Source of the DNA: Deltaproteobacteria bacterium
Lineage (GTDB): Bacteria; Desulfobacterota; Syntrophia; Syntrophales; UBA2210
Assembly: GCA_019313695.1 (NCBI GenBank)
Contig: JAFDAS010000042.1
Span: forward strand, 1-33,984
Length of the DNA stretch: 33,984 nt
Reading direction: 5' to 3'
The position numbers and the translations under genes were made by a program. The notes below the pieces were generated by a model. That model did not search any database. It saw nothing but the letters and a program-made list of their open reading frames with translations, and had not been told where the DNA came from. Within the stretch, counting starts at the first letter, position 1. The number at the start of each line of letters is the position of its first letter. Shown piece after piece: positions 16,850 to 24,642 of the stretch.

Positions 16850-18454
16850 TCATATCCTCTTTCTGTACACCTGTTCCTTAAATGTAATCTTAAATGATGT
16901 GCCTTTGCTTTTGTCAAGTTCCATCGTGCCGCTGAGTTGCTCGGTTAACATATTGGTCAGTTGAAGGCCGAAGGTTTTGGGGTTTTGGTAATCGATCCCT
17001 TTAGGGAAACCGATGCCGTCGTCTGTGACGGTCAGCGTGTATTCTCCTGCCTTTTTGTTTTGTGTGAGTTCTACGGCAATCTTCCCCTTTCGGCCTTCAG
17101 GAAAGCCGTGTTTCAGGGCGTTTGAGATAATCTCGTTCGCGATAAGTCCCAGGGGTATCGCTGTTTCGATATTAAAGAGCACGTCTTTTATGTGTGACGA
17201 GAAACTTACAATCCTTGAGTCCACTCTGTGTACCTGAAACAGATAGGTTGCCATACTTGTTATATAGTCATTGAAGCTGATGCTGGAGAGGTCTTCTGAA
17301 AGGTAGAGTTTCTCATGGACAAGGGACATGGACCTGATTCGGTCCTCGCAATTTTTGATCAGTGAAAGGGCTCTTTCATCTTCTATGTCTTTTGACTGGA
17401 GGGATAGGAGGCTTGAGATTATCTGCATGTTGTTCTTTACTCTGTGGTGAATTTCGGCAAGGAGGGACTCTTTTTCACGGAGGGAGCGTTTGATCTGATC
17501 TTCGGCGTGTTTGCGGTCGGTGACATCGCGGACAAACTCCATCACTCCGGTTACCTCGCCCGAATTCGGATCCTTCATTGGATAACCGTAAAGTTCAATC
17601 CACTCAACAGGAGATCCCGGCAGTCCCGGCACCACGTCCCACTCTATTTTGCCGGACTCGATGCAGCGGAGGGTCGGACAGGGGTCACACGATTTATCGG
17701 CATTGTGATAACATTCATAGCATTTTCTCCCTTCCAGGGGGAGATTTTTCGCATACCACTGATTCATTATCTCATTGACATGGCGAATCGTTAGATCCGT
17801 GTTCAGAACGCTGATACCGTCCTGTATGCTTTCGAATAAAGCTCTCAGGAATTGTTCGCTCTCCCGCAGGGCCTTCTGTGCATAAATGTGTTCTTCCTGG
17901 TCCGCGAGCAGTGTCCCTAAGAAGAGGGCGCCTAATGGAAATATCAACATCACCGGGATTGAAATTTTATGAAGGACTTCAAACGCGATGGACCATGGCA
18001 GTGTCAGCATCCATAAGAGCATAAATATATGTACGATAACCCCGAAGGCAAACAGGTAAAGCGGTTTTATCACATCAGGGTTTTTGCGACGCAAATAGTG
18101 GTAGCCTGCACCAAGTGCCGCAGAGGTGAAGACAACGCCAAGTCCTGTCAAAGCCCCGGCTCCGCCAAGCCCAAGGCGATAAGCCCCCGCAATCAGGGCT
18201 GAAACAGCGGCAGCGGCAGGTCCGCCAAACAGGCCCGCCATACTGACGACTATTGAGCGGCCATCGAAGATAATGCCGGGCGCATAATGAAAGGGGATCA
18301 TCATCCCTGTCACCGCTACTCCACCAAAGAGAAAACCGGCAAGAATCCGGCCTGTCATCTCTCCACGCTTCCATATACGTGTCAAAAAGCTATACAGAAT
18401 GCTCAATGCGAGGAGCAATGCCACATTACTTATAAGGTCTGTAAAAATAGTCAT
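16850..18454 (-). CDS. 5TM-receptor PAS sensor histidine kinase, HisKA_2-type core
   Basis: This 534-aa protein starts with several membrane helices (about residues 1-180) resembling the 5TMR-LYT sensor region, including a glycine-rich stretch around [20 protein letters not shown]. One PAS domain (about 200-315) follows, with a cysteine-rich insert holding Cys245, 248, 256, 259 and 264 ([16 protein letters not shown]), then the DHp [20 protein letters not shown] and HATPase ([22 protein letters not shown]). The core is close to that of the 3381-5252 kinase. AAGGAG ten bases before ATG supports the start. It is the first gene of the minus-strand kinase block. The 5TMR-LYT class is known from LytS-type cell-envelope sensing; the signal here is unknown. 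Confidence 0.9.
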   Translation of the reverse strand: MTIFTDLISNVALLLALSILYSFLTRIWKRGEMTGRILAGFLFGGVAVTGMMIPFHYAPGIIFDGRSIVVSMAGLFGGPAAAAVSALIAGAYRLGLGGAGALTGLGVVFTSAALGAGYHYLRRKNPDVIKPLYLFAFGVIVHIFMLLWMLTLPWSIAFEVLHKISIPVMLIFPLGALFLGTLLADQEEHIYAQKALRESEQFLRALFESIQDGISVLNTDLTIRHVNEIMNQWYAKNLPLEGRKCYECYHNADKSCDPCPTLRCIESGKIEWDVVPGLPGSPVEWIELYGYPMKDPNSGEVTGVMEFVRDVTDRKHAEDQIKRSLREKESLLAEIHHRVKNNMQIISSLLSLQSKDIEDERALSLIKNCEDRIRSMSLVHEKLYLSEDLSSISFNDYITSMATYLFQVHRVDSRIVSFSSHIKDVLFNIETAIPLGLIANEIISNALKHGFPEGRKGKIAVELTQNKKAGEYTLTVTDDGIGFPKGIDYQNPKTFGLQLTNMLTEQLSGTMELDKSKGTSFKITFKEQVYRKRI

Positions 18455-18594
18455 ACCCGGATACTCCTTTAGGGTCTTTTAGAGTCTTCGTTTGTGACTT
18501 TCGATAGAAACCTCCTTTTCTGCGAAGAAAGTATAAGAAAAACGGCCTTATGTGTCAATGGAATAATAGTAAAAAGAGTAAAAAGGAGTAAAAA

Positions 18595-18607
18595 GGGGAC
18601 AGTATAC
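18595..18607. repeat. Left inverted repeat of the RAYT unit
   Basis: GGGGACAGTATAC here is the exact inverse complement of GTATACTGTCCCC at 19320-19332, so the transposase gene is bracketed by a 13-bp perfect inverted repeat. Before it are two tandem AAAAGRAGTA-like units (about 18570-18590). Confidence 0.8.
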
Positions 18608-18650
18608 TTAATTCATTGACACCATGAAATAATCTCTGTATGCTACTGAC

Positions 18651-19319
18651 ATGGCAAGAATGGCGCGGGTTGTTGTACCCGACATACCCCATCACATCAC
18701 TCAACGTGGGAATCGTCGTCAAGAAACTTTTTTCTGTGATGAGGATTACCATGAGTATCTCGCATTAATGGCTGCTTCGTGCAAACGTTATGGTGTAGAG
18801 ATCTGGGCATATTGCCTTATGCCTAACCATGTTCATTTAATTGCTGTGCCTCAAACGGAAAACGGTCTTCAGCGGGCCTTTGGTGAAGCGCATCGACGTT
18901 ATACCCGCCGCATTAATTTTCGAGAGAACTGGCGGGGCCATCTATGGCAGGAACGGTTTGCTTCTTACCCGATGGGCGAAAACCACCTCCTCGCCGCTGC
19001 CCGGTATATTGAGTTAAATCCTGTAAGGGCTCGTATGGTTGAGGACCCGGTTAATTACCATTGGAGTAGTGCGGCAGCCCATATAAACGGGCATGATGAT
19101 GGCCTTGTGAGTGTTGGTCCTCTCCTGGATATGATAGACGACTGGGGTGATTTTCTGTCGGGAGGTATAGAGAAAGAAGATATGGAGAAATTGCGTTTGC
19201 ATGAACGAACGGGCAGGCCGCTTGGTGACAAGATTTTCATCGAACATCTGGAAAATGTAGTTGGCAGAATCCTGCGAAGGCAAAAACCGGGTCGCAAAAA
19301 GAAAAGAGACGATAAATAG
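18651..19319 (+). CDS. REP-associated tyrosine transposase (RAYT, Y1_Tnp family)
   Basis: This 222-aa protein has the marks of the HUH single-strand transposase group: N-terminal RVVVPDIPHHITQRGNRRQ, the HUH pair in YCLMPNHVHLIAVP, and the catalytic Tyr in AAARYIELNPVRARMV. The C-terminus is basic (RRQKPGRKKKRDDK). RAYTs are domesticated relatives of IS200/IS605 transposases that bind and cut REP hairpins. The window holds many REP-like copies, so this could be their source, although pairing with a specific repeat class is inference. All domains look complete. Two close ATGs (codon 1 or 4) leave the start slightly uncertain. Confidence 0.93.
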   Translation: MARMARVVVPDIPHHITQRGNRRQETFFCDEDYHEYLALMAASCKRYGVEIWAYCLMPNHVHLIAVPQTENGLQRAFGEAHRRYTRRINFRENWRGHLWQERFASYPMGENHLLAAARYIELNPVRARMVEDPVNYHWSSAAAHINGHDDGLVSVGPLLDMIDDWGDFLSGGIEKEDMEKLRLHERTGRPLGDKIFIEHLENVVGRILRRQKPGRKKKRDDK

Positions 19320-19332
19320 GTATACTGTCCCC
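19287..19332 (+). repeat. RAYT 3'-end repeat, copy a
   Basis: This 46-bp stretch begins CCGGGTCGCAAAAAGAAAAG, spans the last codons and stop of the transposase gene and the right inverted repeat, and matches 20467-20512 at 44 of 46 positions. Confidence 0.85.
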
Positions 19333-19360
19333 GGAAAAAGGGAAGGAAGAGAGGCATATT

Positions 19361-19625
19361 ATGTTCAAACTCACTGATTATATTCCCAAAGCGAAGCTGA
19401 AAATATTCTGCCGGAGAAATCATATAACCAAAATGTCTCTTTTCGGTTCCGCCCTGCGTGATGAATTAAAGCCGGGCAGTGATATTGACATTCTTGTGGA
19501 GTTTGACAAAAACCATATTGGCAGAGATGTTCGGCAGAAAAGTCGACCTGCGCACACCCGCTGAACTCAGCCGGTATTTCAGAGATGATGTCATGGAAAA
19601 AGCGAGGGTGGAATATGCAATTTGA
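19361..19625 (+). pseudogene. Broken MntA-type nucleotidyltransferase antitoxin
   Basis: The start (ATG after GAGAGG) and first ~55 codons match the minimal nucleotidyltransferase family, with the active-site motif [20 protein letters not shown] (the GSxxR...SDxD pattern). After [10 protein letters not shown] the reading shifts: the remaining family sequence ([19 protein letters not shown] ...) continues in another frame and ends at 19625. Family members usually have a longer linker between LVEF and FGRKVDL, so this copy seems to have lost about 30-45 bases and the frame. The ORF-track protein (67 aa) is therefore a truncation. In the MntA-HepT system the antitoxin adds AMP to HepT; this copy lacks the normal C-terminal third. 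Confidence 0.8.
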
Positions 19626-19956
19626 AGATAAAATCCGCCTGCGGCATATTCTTGATGAAGCTGCTGAAGCCTGTCATTACGTAGAAGGTATTACGTTTGA
19701 TGAATTTGCCAAAGAGGGTAAAACCGTTCGGGCTGTCATTCGGTGTATAGAAGTTATCGGCGAAGCAGTCTCAAAAATATCCATTGAATTCCGCGAAGAA
19801 CATCCGGATGTTCCCTGGCAGAAAATAATCGGAATGCGTAATCGCTTGATACATGTTTATTTTGATATTGATTACAATATTATTTGGCAGACAGCTAAAG
19901 AAAACCTGCCGCCTTTAATTGAACAACTGCAATCAATTTTAAAAAACGAAGAATAG
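19615..19956 (+). CDS. HepT-like HEPN ribonuclease toxin (DUF86)
   Basis: This 113-aa protein matches the HEPN/DUF86 toxin family. It keeps the RNase motif R-x4-H-x-Y as RNRLIHVY and the helical context [12 protein letters not shown] and [12 protein letters not shown] that typifies HepT. The chosen ATG (19615) overlaps the 3' end of the antitoxin reading frame by 11 bases, the usual close arrangement; the ORF-track start lies ten codons upstream. HepT cleaves RNA (tRNA has been reported) and its Tyr is AMPylated by MntA. Here the gene looks intact beside a damaged antitoxin, so it may be inactive for other reasons, controlled from elsewhere, or not expressed. Confidence 0.87.
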   Translation: MQFEDKIRLRHILDEAAEACHYVEGITFDEFAKEGKTVRAVIRCIEVIGEAVSKISIEFREEHPDVPWQKIIGMRNRLIHVYFDIDYNIIWQTAKENLPPLIEQLQSILKNEE

Positions 19957-19959
19957 AAA

Positions 19960-20109
19960 ATGATACAGATAGGCAAATTCATCATCAACACTCCGTATGA
20001 ACAGCCGAAATATTACTGGTATTATGACCGGTGGTATCGCTCATTTGAAAAATGCGAGGGCCGCAGGCCTGCCGGATACGTTGTCGCCATGCCGGAGGGC
20101 AGGAGGTAG
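19960..20109 (+). pseudogene. Remnant resembling the N-terminus of a restriction/DEAD-helicase protein
   Basis: This 49-codon ORF is too short for the ORF track. It starts three bases after the HepT stop and reads through IINTPYEQPKYYWYYDRWYR and EGRRPAGYVVAMPEG before a TAG. The pattern (V/I)NxPYExPxxxWxYDRxxRxFxxxEGRRPAGYV is what I recall at the N-terminus of large type III-like restriction/DEAD-box proteins. If so, the other several hundred residues are missing. The family assignment is from memory and should be tested. Confidence 0.5.
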
Positions 20110-20120
20110 GATTGAAGATT

Positions 20121-20495
20121 ATGAAATTCACAGCAGATATAATCACATGCGAGAACGAAAGAGACATAATTCTCTCGGTATGTCGATCTGGTCCCGATGG
20201 AATTGAGCACGAGGTGATTATTCAGAGAGGCCCCCGGGAATTTGAGTCTTTCGAGGAACATCCCGGTCCAAAGCTCTCTTGTGATGAACTCGGGCTTGAT
20301 CTCGTCCCGGGACCCGAGAAGATCACCTTTTCAGGAGATATCATGACGATAGTTTTGTCTGAACCAGAGAATATTGAGGTGGATATTTCCAAGCTCACCA
20401 GAGATGATCAAGAGGAACTCAAGACCGTAGCCAGGGCCCTGTTCAGAGTCAGCCCCTACTTCACTCCCGGGTCGCAGAAAGAAAAGGGACGATAA
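20121..20495 (+). CDS. Hypothetical 124-aa protein with a repeat-derived C-terminus
   Basis: I do not recognise this protein. It has no signal peptide or membrane segment, is acidic, and starts MKFTADIITCENERDIIL. AGGAGGT at 20101-20107 precedes either the ATG at 20121 or an in-frame TTG at 20112. Its last residues (GSQKEKGR) and stop codon lie inside a copy of the RAYT 3'-end repeat, so the original C-terminus was probably overwritten. It follows the helicase-like remnant within the accessory patch. The antisense and other frames do not look more gene-like. Confidence 0.55.
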   Translation: MKFTADIITCENERDIILSVCRSGPDGIEHEVIIQRGPREFESFEEHPGPKLSCDELGLDLVPGPEKITFSGDIMTIVLSEPENIEVDISKLTRDDQEELKTVARALFRVSPYFTPGSQKEKGR

Positions 20496-20512
20496 ATAGG
20501 TATACTGTCCCC
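20467..20512 (+). repeat. RAYT 3'-end repeat, copy b
   Basis: This 46-bp copy begins CCGGGTCGCAGAAAGAAAAG and runs through GATAAATAGGTATACTGTCC, two substitutions from 19287-19332. It supplies the end of the hypothetical 124-aa gene. Confidence 0.85.
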
Positions 20513-20578
20513 TTATTTTCCCTTATTTTCTGATGTTCGCGGCATAGACAATCCTCTCTGACGTATCGGTCAGGAATT

Positions 20579-20603
20579 AAAAAATAGTCGCTGTCACTAT
20601 TTT
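20579..20603. repeat. Dispersed hairpin repeat (AAATAGT/ACTATTT type), copy 2
   Basis: AAAAAATAGTCGCTGTCACT followed by ATTTT forms a hairpin. A degenerate piece, CACTATTTTACTTACACT, separates it from the next copy at 20627-20652. The 124-base gap between 20496 and 20619 holds only these repeats and the RAYT tail. Confidence 0.8.
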
Positions 20604-20619
20604 ACTTTCACTATTTTAC

Positions 20620-21276
20620 TTACACTAAAAAATAGTCGCTGTCACTATTTTTGAGGATGTAGTCACGGACGGGATCGGGAACGAGATGTCTGATGGAGAG
20701 GTTCGCTTTTACACGGTTTCTTATGTCTGTGGAGGATATGTCCAGAAGGGTCAGCCCCCTGAAGAATATGGAACAGCCGGCGGGTCCCCTGAAGCCGTCC
20801 GCGGCGCTGTCATATTGAAACAGAGAGGCAAAATCGGGGGGGAATGTGTCTGTCAGTTTTTTTGTCTCATACCCCGGCCTGGTCATGACAACAAAGTTGC
20901 ACAGTCGAACCAGATCTTTCCATTCTTTCCACATCGGGATCTCGTGGAAGGCATCCTGTCCCAGCATGAAATAGAACTCGGTGCCGTCCGGCGAGTTATC
21001 GAGGAAGTGTCTGACGGTTTCAATGGAGTAGGACTTGCCACCTCTCCTGTTTTCTATGTCTGAAATTGAAAATGAAGGATTACCCTCTATGGCCAGTCTG
21101 AGCATCCGCTCCCTGTGGTGAAAAGGTGGGATATCTCTGCCTGCCTTGAGGGGTTGCACGCGGGCGGGAATGAATATTATTCGGTCAAGGCGGAACAGTT
21201 CAAGGAGCTCTTCAGCGCATCTCAGGTGCCCGAGATGCACTGGATCAAAGGTTCCTCCGAATAGTCCCCACTTCAT
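20620..21276 (-). CDS. nadD: Nicotinate-nucleotide adenylyltransferase
   Basis: This 218-aa cytoplasmic enzyme joins nicotinate mononucleotide to AMP from ATP in NAD synthesis. Family motifs are clear: [20 protein letters not shown] near the N-terminus (nucleotide-binding HxGH as HLGH), [16 protein letters not shown] in the middle and [11 protein letters not shown] near the C-terminus (ISSTxIR). The ATG overlaps the proA stop by 4 bases (ATGA), so the two are translationally coupled. The last residues after VRDYILKN are encoded by a dispersed hairpin repeat (20627-20652) that runs into the gene, so the natural C-terminal tip has been replaced; this region is usually variable and activity is probably kept. 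Confidence 0.95.
   Translation of the reverse strand: MKWGLFGGTFDPVHLGHLRCAEELLELFRLDRIIFIPARVQPLKAGRDIPPFHHRERMLRLAIEGNPSFSISDIENRRGGKSYSIETVRHFLDNSPDGTEFYFMLGQDAFHEIPMWKEWKDLVRLCNFVVMTRPGYETKKLTDTFPPDFASLFQYDSAADGFRGPAGCSIFFRGLTLLDISSTDIRNRVKANLSIRHLVPDPVRDYILKNSDSDYFLV
20627..20652. repeat. Dispersed hairpin repeat copy 3, inside the 3' end of nadD
   Basis: AAAAAATAGTCGCTGTCACT followed by ATTTTT is identical in its core to 20579-20603. On the minus strand it encodes the NadD tail NSDSDYFL. Confidence 0.85.
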
Positions 21277-22529
21277 CTTCTTATCTGCCCGTCGCCGTAG
21301 ATTATGAATTTTGTGGTTGTCAACTCTTCGAGCCCCATGGGGCCGAATGCGTGGAGTTTCGTGGTGCTTATGCCCATTTCCGCTCCCAGCCCCAGCTCGA
21401 ACCCGTCGCTGAATCGCGTGGAGGCGTTTACCAGCACAGTTGAGGAATTGACTTCATTGAGGAATCGCTGGGAGTTTTTATAGTCGCTTGTGACGATTGC
21501 TTCTGTATGGAGAGATCCGTATTTCTCTATATGCGCTATGGCCTCGTCGATGCCGTCAACTATTCGTATCGCGAGGATAAGGTCAAGATACTCTTCGTAC
21601 CAATCGGCCTCGGTCGCCTCTTCCACGTCCGGCAGGATGGCCCTGGTCTTGTCACAGCCCTTCAACGTAACTCCGGCCTCGCGAAATTTTTCAGCCATTG
21701 CAGGGAGAAACCTTCCGGCAATATTCCTGTGTACCAGCAGGGTTTCCATGGCATTGCATACGCCCGGCCTCTGGGCCTTGGCGTTGAGGGATATGTTGAC
21801 AGCCATTTCGATATCGGTGCTCTCGTCCACAAATACGTGGCAGACCCCCTTGTAGTGTTTAAGAACAGGTATCCTGGACATGCTGACAACTGCCCGAATA
21901 AGTCCCTCACCCCCTCTGGGAATGATAAGGTCTATATGCTCCTCAAGCTTCAGCATTTCATTGACGGCATCTCTGTCGGTTGTGGAAATTATCTGTATGG
22001 CGCCCTCCGGGATACTGGTTTCTTTCAGGACGCCCTGCAGTATCCGGGCAATGGCAAGATTGGAATTTATCGCCTCCGATCCACCCCGCAGTATGACGGC
22101 ATTTCCGGATTTCAGGCAGAGGGCCGCGGCGTCCGCGGTTACGTTCGGACGGGACTCGTAGATTATTCCTATTACACCGAGGGGAATCCTTCTCTTCCCG
22201 ACGAGCAGACCGTTCGGCCTTTTCCTCATACCGGTGATTTCTCCGACCGGATCGGGAAGGGCGGCAATTTCCGCGAGACCGTCCGCCATGTCCTTTATCG
22301 CCGTTTCGTTCAGCGTCAGCCTGTCTATCATGGCATCGGACAGGCCCTTGTCTCTTGCGTATTCAAGATCCCTGGCGTTTTCCCCGATGATGCGAGCCGA
22401 TTCTTTTACCAGGGTTTCCGCCATCTTCAGGAGAGCCTCGTTTTTTGCGGTGGACGAAATGTTCGCGAGAATGCCGGCGGCTTTTCTGGCCCTGACCCCT
22501 GTCTCTGTAATCTCTGTTTTGATATCCAT
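21273..22529 (-). CDS. proA: Gamma-glutamyl phosphate reductase
   Basis: This 418-aa NADPH-dependent enzyme makes glutamate semialdehyde from gamma-glutamyl phosphate in proline synthesis. It has the aldehyde-dehydrogenase-like fold motifs of Pro[61 protein letters not shown], the catalytic Cys in [13 protein letters not shown], and [13 protein letters not shown] at the end. I chose the ATG at 22529, preceded by CAGGACACACA, over the ORF-track start eight codons upstream, which lacks a clear ribosome-binding sequence. nadD follows with a 4-base overlap. The partner proB is not in the window. Confidence 0.96.
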   Translation of the reverse strand: MDIKTEITETGVRARKAAGILANISSTAKNEALLKMAETLVKESARIIGENARDLEYARDKGLSDAMIDRLTLNETAIKDMADGLAEIAALPDPVGEITGMRKRPNGLLVGKRRIPLGVIGIIYESRPNVTADAAALCLKSGNAVILRGGSEAINSNLAIARILQGVLKETSIPEGAIQIISTTDRDAVNEMLKLEEHIDLIIPRGGEGLIRAVVSMSRIPVLKHYKGVCHVFVDESTDIEMAVNISLNAKAQRPGVCNAMETLLVHRNIAGRFLPAMAEKFREAGVTLKGCDKTRAILPDVEEATEADWYEEYLDLILAIRIVDGIDEAIAHIEKYGSLHTEAIVTSDYKNSQRFLNEVNSSTVLVNASTRFSDGFELGLGAEMGISTTKLHAFGPMGLEELTTTKFIIYGDGQIRR

Positions 22530-22655
22530 TGTGTGTCCTGCTATATTATTCATATTTTCTCATTGAGAAGAATTAATCTATAGTATATGAAAGGCCGTGT
22601 CAAGATTGACAGTTTCGTAAGAAATCCAATTGAGAGAACGGAAACAGAGATAGCT

Positions 22656-23723
22656 ATGAATGAAATATGTGTCAGTGCCGGGAAAAATGTGTACGAAATT
22701 ATACAGGATAGCGGATTCGATTTTGACAGTGTCGCCACTTATGTCGGAGCTGCTTCGGGGCCGAGATGGCTTGTGGCCAGCGGTTTCGACCTCTCGCTCT
22801 TGAAGAGCGGGGTGCTCGGCAATAAACGTCCCACGGTTCTTGCGGGTTCATCAGCGGGCGCGATGCGCTTCTCCGCATGGATGCAGCCGGAGCCTGAAAA
22901 GAGTTATGAGAAGCTCATCGAGGCGTACATCGCCATGAATTTTACCAGGAAGGATACACCGGAGACGATTCTGCAGTCTATCCGCAATCTTATAGATTTC
23001 TACATCGATGATGATGCCCTGTCGTTTGCACTGACCAACAGAAAATACCGGCTGGCGATAACGACGGTCCGTGCCAAAAGACTTGCCGCTTCGAACGTAA
23101 GATGGCTGCAGGGGCTGGCTCTTGGAACGGGATTTGTATGCAATGCCCTCAACCGACGCATGATCCACAGGTTTTTTCAGAGGGTGGTGTTTCACAACAG
23201 TCCGATCCTGCCATATTTCTGTCTCAACCACGATTTCAGGGGACAGACGATCCCTTTGAATGAGGCAAATTTCAAACACGCGCTTCTGGCCTCCTCTGCG
23301 GTGCCTCTTGCTGCCGCCGGCGTCAGAGACATATACGGCGCGCCGGGTGGTATGTATCGAGACGGAGGGCTTACGGACTATCATCTCAACCAGAAATACT
23401 CCGGTGGAAAGGGTGCGATTACCCTTATGTTCAACCACCAGAAGCGCATAATACCCACATGGATGGATAAGAGACTCCCCTCCCGGCAGCCTCCCCGGGA
23501 GTATCTGGAAGATGTGCTGATGGTGCATCCGTCGGATGACTTCATCCGTAAATTGCCCTATAACAGGGTGCCTGATCGCGGGGATTTCAAAAGGTATGCC
23601 GATAATCCTTCGAAGAGAATTAGGGGATGGAAACGGGCGGTCGTGGTCTCGGAGCACCTCGGAGAACAATTCCTGGAACTCGTGGAAAACGGAAGACTGC
23701 GCGATGTTGTAGAGAAGATGTAG
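22656..23723 (+). CDS. Patatin-like phospholipase/acyl hydrolase
   Basis: This 355-aa protein shows the catalytic dyad of the patatin fold: the nucleophile elbow VLAGSSAGAMR (GxSxG), and the Asp in MYRDGGLTDYH. A glycine-rich stretch (YVGAASGPRWLVASG) near residue 30 could serve as the oxyanion loop. No signal peptide is visible, so it is likely cytoplasmic or peripheral on the membrane. Patatin-family enzymes cleave acyl groups from lipids; the true substrate is unknown. I chose the ATG at 22656 (AGAG eight bases upstream) over the ORF-track start at 22587. It diverges from proA and converges on lolA, with nine bases between the stops and no obvious terminator. Confidence 0.85.
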   Translation: MNEICVSAGKNVYEIIQDSGFDFDSVATYVGAASGPRWLVASGFDLSLLKSGVLGNKRPTVLAGSSAGAMRFSAWMQPEPEKSYEKLIEAYIAMNFTRKDTPETILQSIRNLIDFYIDDDALSFALTNRKYRLAITTVRAKRLAASNVRWLQGLALGTGFVCNALNRRMIHRFFQRVVFHNSPILPYFCLNHDFRGQTIPLNEANFKHALLASSAVPLAAAGVRDIYGAPGGMYRDGGLTDYHLNQKYSGGKGAITLMFNHQKRIIPTWMDKRLPSRQPPREYLEDVLMVHPSDDFIRKLPYNRVPDRGDFKRYADNPSKRIRGWKRAVVVSEHLGEQFLELVENGRLRDVVEKM

Positions 23724-23732
23724 ATGTCCCTA

Positions 23733-24431
23733 CTACCCCTGGATATCGTATATTTCCACGCCTGGCGGGGGGGTGAAGTCGAATAATTCATCCGGAGGAT
23801 TGGTGTTGAACTTGATGTCGCTGAAGGTGAGACGGGTGGTATTGTCGTACATGTCGATGAAGGCGCACTCTGTAATACGGAAATTGTCCCTGTCCACGGT
23901 GATCAGGAGATTCTTGATGCCGGCTTCGTATTTGCGCGGTGTAAGGGTCATGACATAATTGCCTTTTGTGTCCATGGGACCGCTGTCGGGAAAGGACACT
24001 TCAAAATCATCTTTCAACCTCCCGATACCTGTGAGGAACCTTATGGTCATCTTTGACGACATAACATTTTTAGCGTCCTGGACATAAACGATATTGTCGT
24101 CCGGCATGTACAGCCACGCCTTCGTGGGGTTTATAATCAGCTTCTTCATGGAAGGTTTCGTGTAATCCCACAGCATCCTTTCAGGTTTCTTCAGATAGAC
24201 CGTGCCTTCCTCTCTTGTTGTCCTGTCTATGGATTTAATGGTTGCTTCCTGTATGAAATTCGCCCTGAAATCCACTGTATGATCATACGCCGTCTGTATC
24301 TTCGCGACAATTTCACCTAAGGGCAGGGTTTGGGAAAGGGACGTTGTTCCCGGAAGGATCAGGGCCGGGATCACAGACAGGACCAGAAAAAATTTCCACC
24401 TGTGATAACGTCTAATAATAAAATCGGTCAT
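23733..24431 (-). CDS. lolA: Outer-membrane lipoprotein carrier protein
   Basis: This 232-aa exported protein resembles LolA, the periplasmic chaperone that carries lipoproteins from the inner to the outer membrane. Evidence: a signal segment (FFLVLSVIPALILPG), the N-terminal IQTAYDHTVDFRANFIQEAT, then the hallmark REEGTVYLKKPERMLWDYTK and YMPDDNIVYVQDAK, and FLTGIGRLKDDFEV in the middle. No good ribosome-binding sequence marks any of the three possible Met starts, so the start is uncertain (24431, 24449 or 24461). It is encoded alone. Its presence supports a Gram-negative envelope. Confidence 0.85.
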   Translation of the reverse strand: MTDFIIRRYHRWKFFLVLSVIPALILPGTTSLSQTLPLGEIVAKIQTAYDHTVDFRANFIQEATIKSIDRTTREEGTVYLKKPERMLWDYTKPSMKKLIINPTKAWLYMPDDNIVYVQDAKNVMSSKMTIRFLTGIGRLKDDFEVSFPDSGPMDTKGNYVMTLTPRKYEAGIKNLLITVDRDNFRITECAFIDMYDNTTRLTFSDIKFNTNPPDELFDFTPPPGVEIYDIQG

Positions 24432-24499
24432 AGGCTGTAGGGTAAACATGCGATAACACATAGATAGTTATAACTGTTGGTTATTATTGAATATAATTC

Positions 24500-24625
24500 A
24501 TTGCCTAAATTGTGGGCAATGAGGTGCGAGATATCGGTAACAGTACGTTTACATGTTTCATCAACAGATTTATCAACAATCTTGTGCACAGTTTTGTGGA
24601 AAGCTGAACGCGGGTTGTGGATCCC
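24500..24625. other. AT-rich intergenic segment with DnaA-box-like sites
   Basis: The gap between ilvE and lolA holds TTATCAACA (24570-24578, one change from TTATCCACA), TTGTGCACA (24582-24590), TGTGGAAAG and TGTGGATCC (about 24595-24623), each seven or eight of nine matches in one orientation or the other, plus a 6-bp inverted repeat ATTGCC/GGCAAT (about 24501-24521). It may be a DnaA-binding regulatory site or chance. No dnaA, dnaN or gidA is nearby, so I do not call an origin. Confidence 0.3.
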
Positions 24626-24642
24626 TCCTGGAAGGTGAACAA

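Larger units (their letters stand above)
18595..19332 (+). mobile_element. RAYT transposase unit bounded by a 13-bp inverted repeat
   Basis: The segment from the left GGGGACAGTATAC to the right GTATACTGTCCCC contains only the RAYT gene. A near-identical copy of its right 46 bases, including the last codons of the transposase gene, is found at 20467-20512, and a 24-bp piece at 3335-3358. RAYT families typically act on REP hairpins with single-stranded DNA steps. Whether this unit itself moves is not known. Confidence 0.65.

Noticed and set aside
21507-22583. 358-aa plus-strand ORF
   Set aside because: It is a shadow of proA on the opposite strand; proA has complete family motifs.
22851-23669. 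272-aa minus-strand ORF
   Set aside because: It is antisense to the patatin-like gene, with no recognisable domains.
24500-24625. Chromosomal origin (oriC)
   Set aside because: Sites are only near-consensus and no dnaA, dnaN, gyrB, gidA or parAB gene is in the window.
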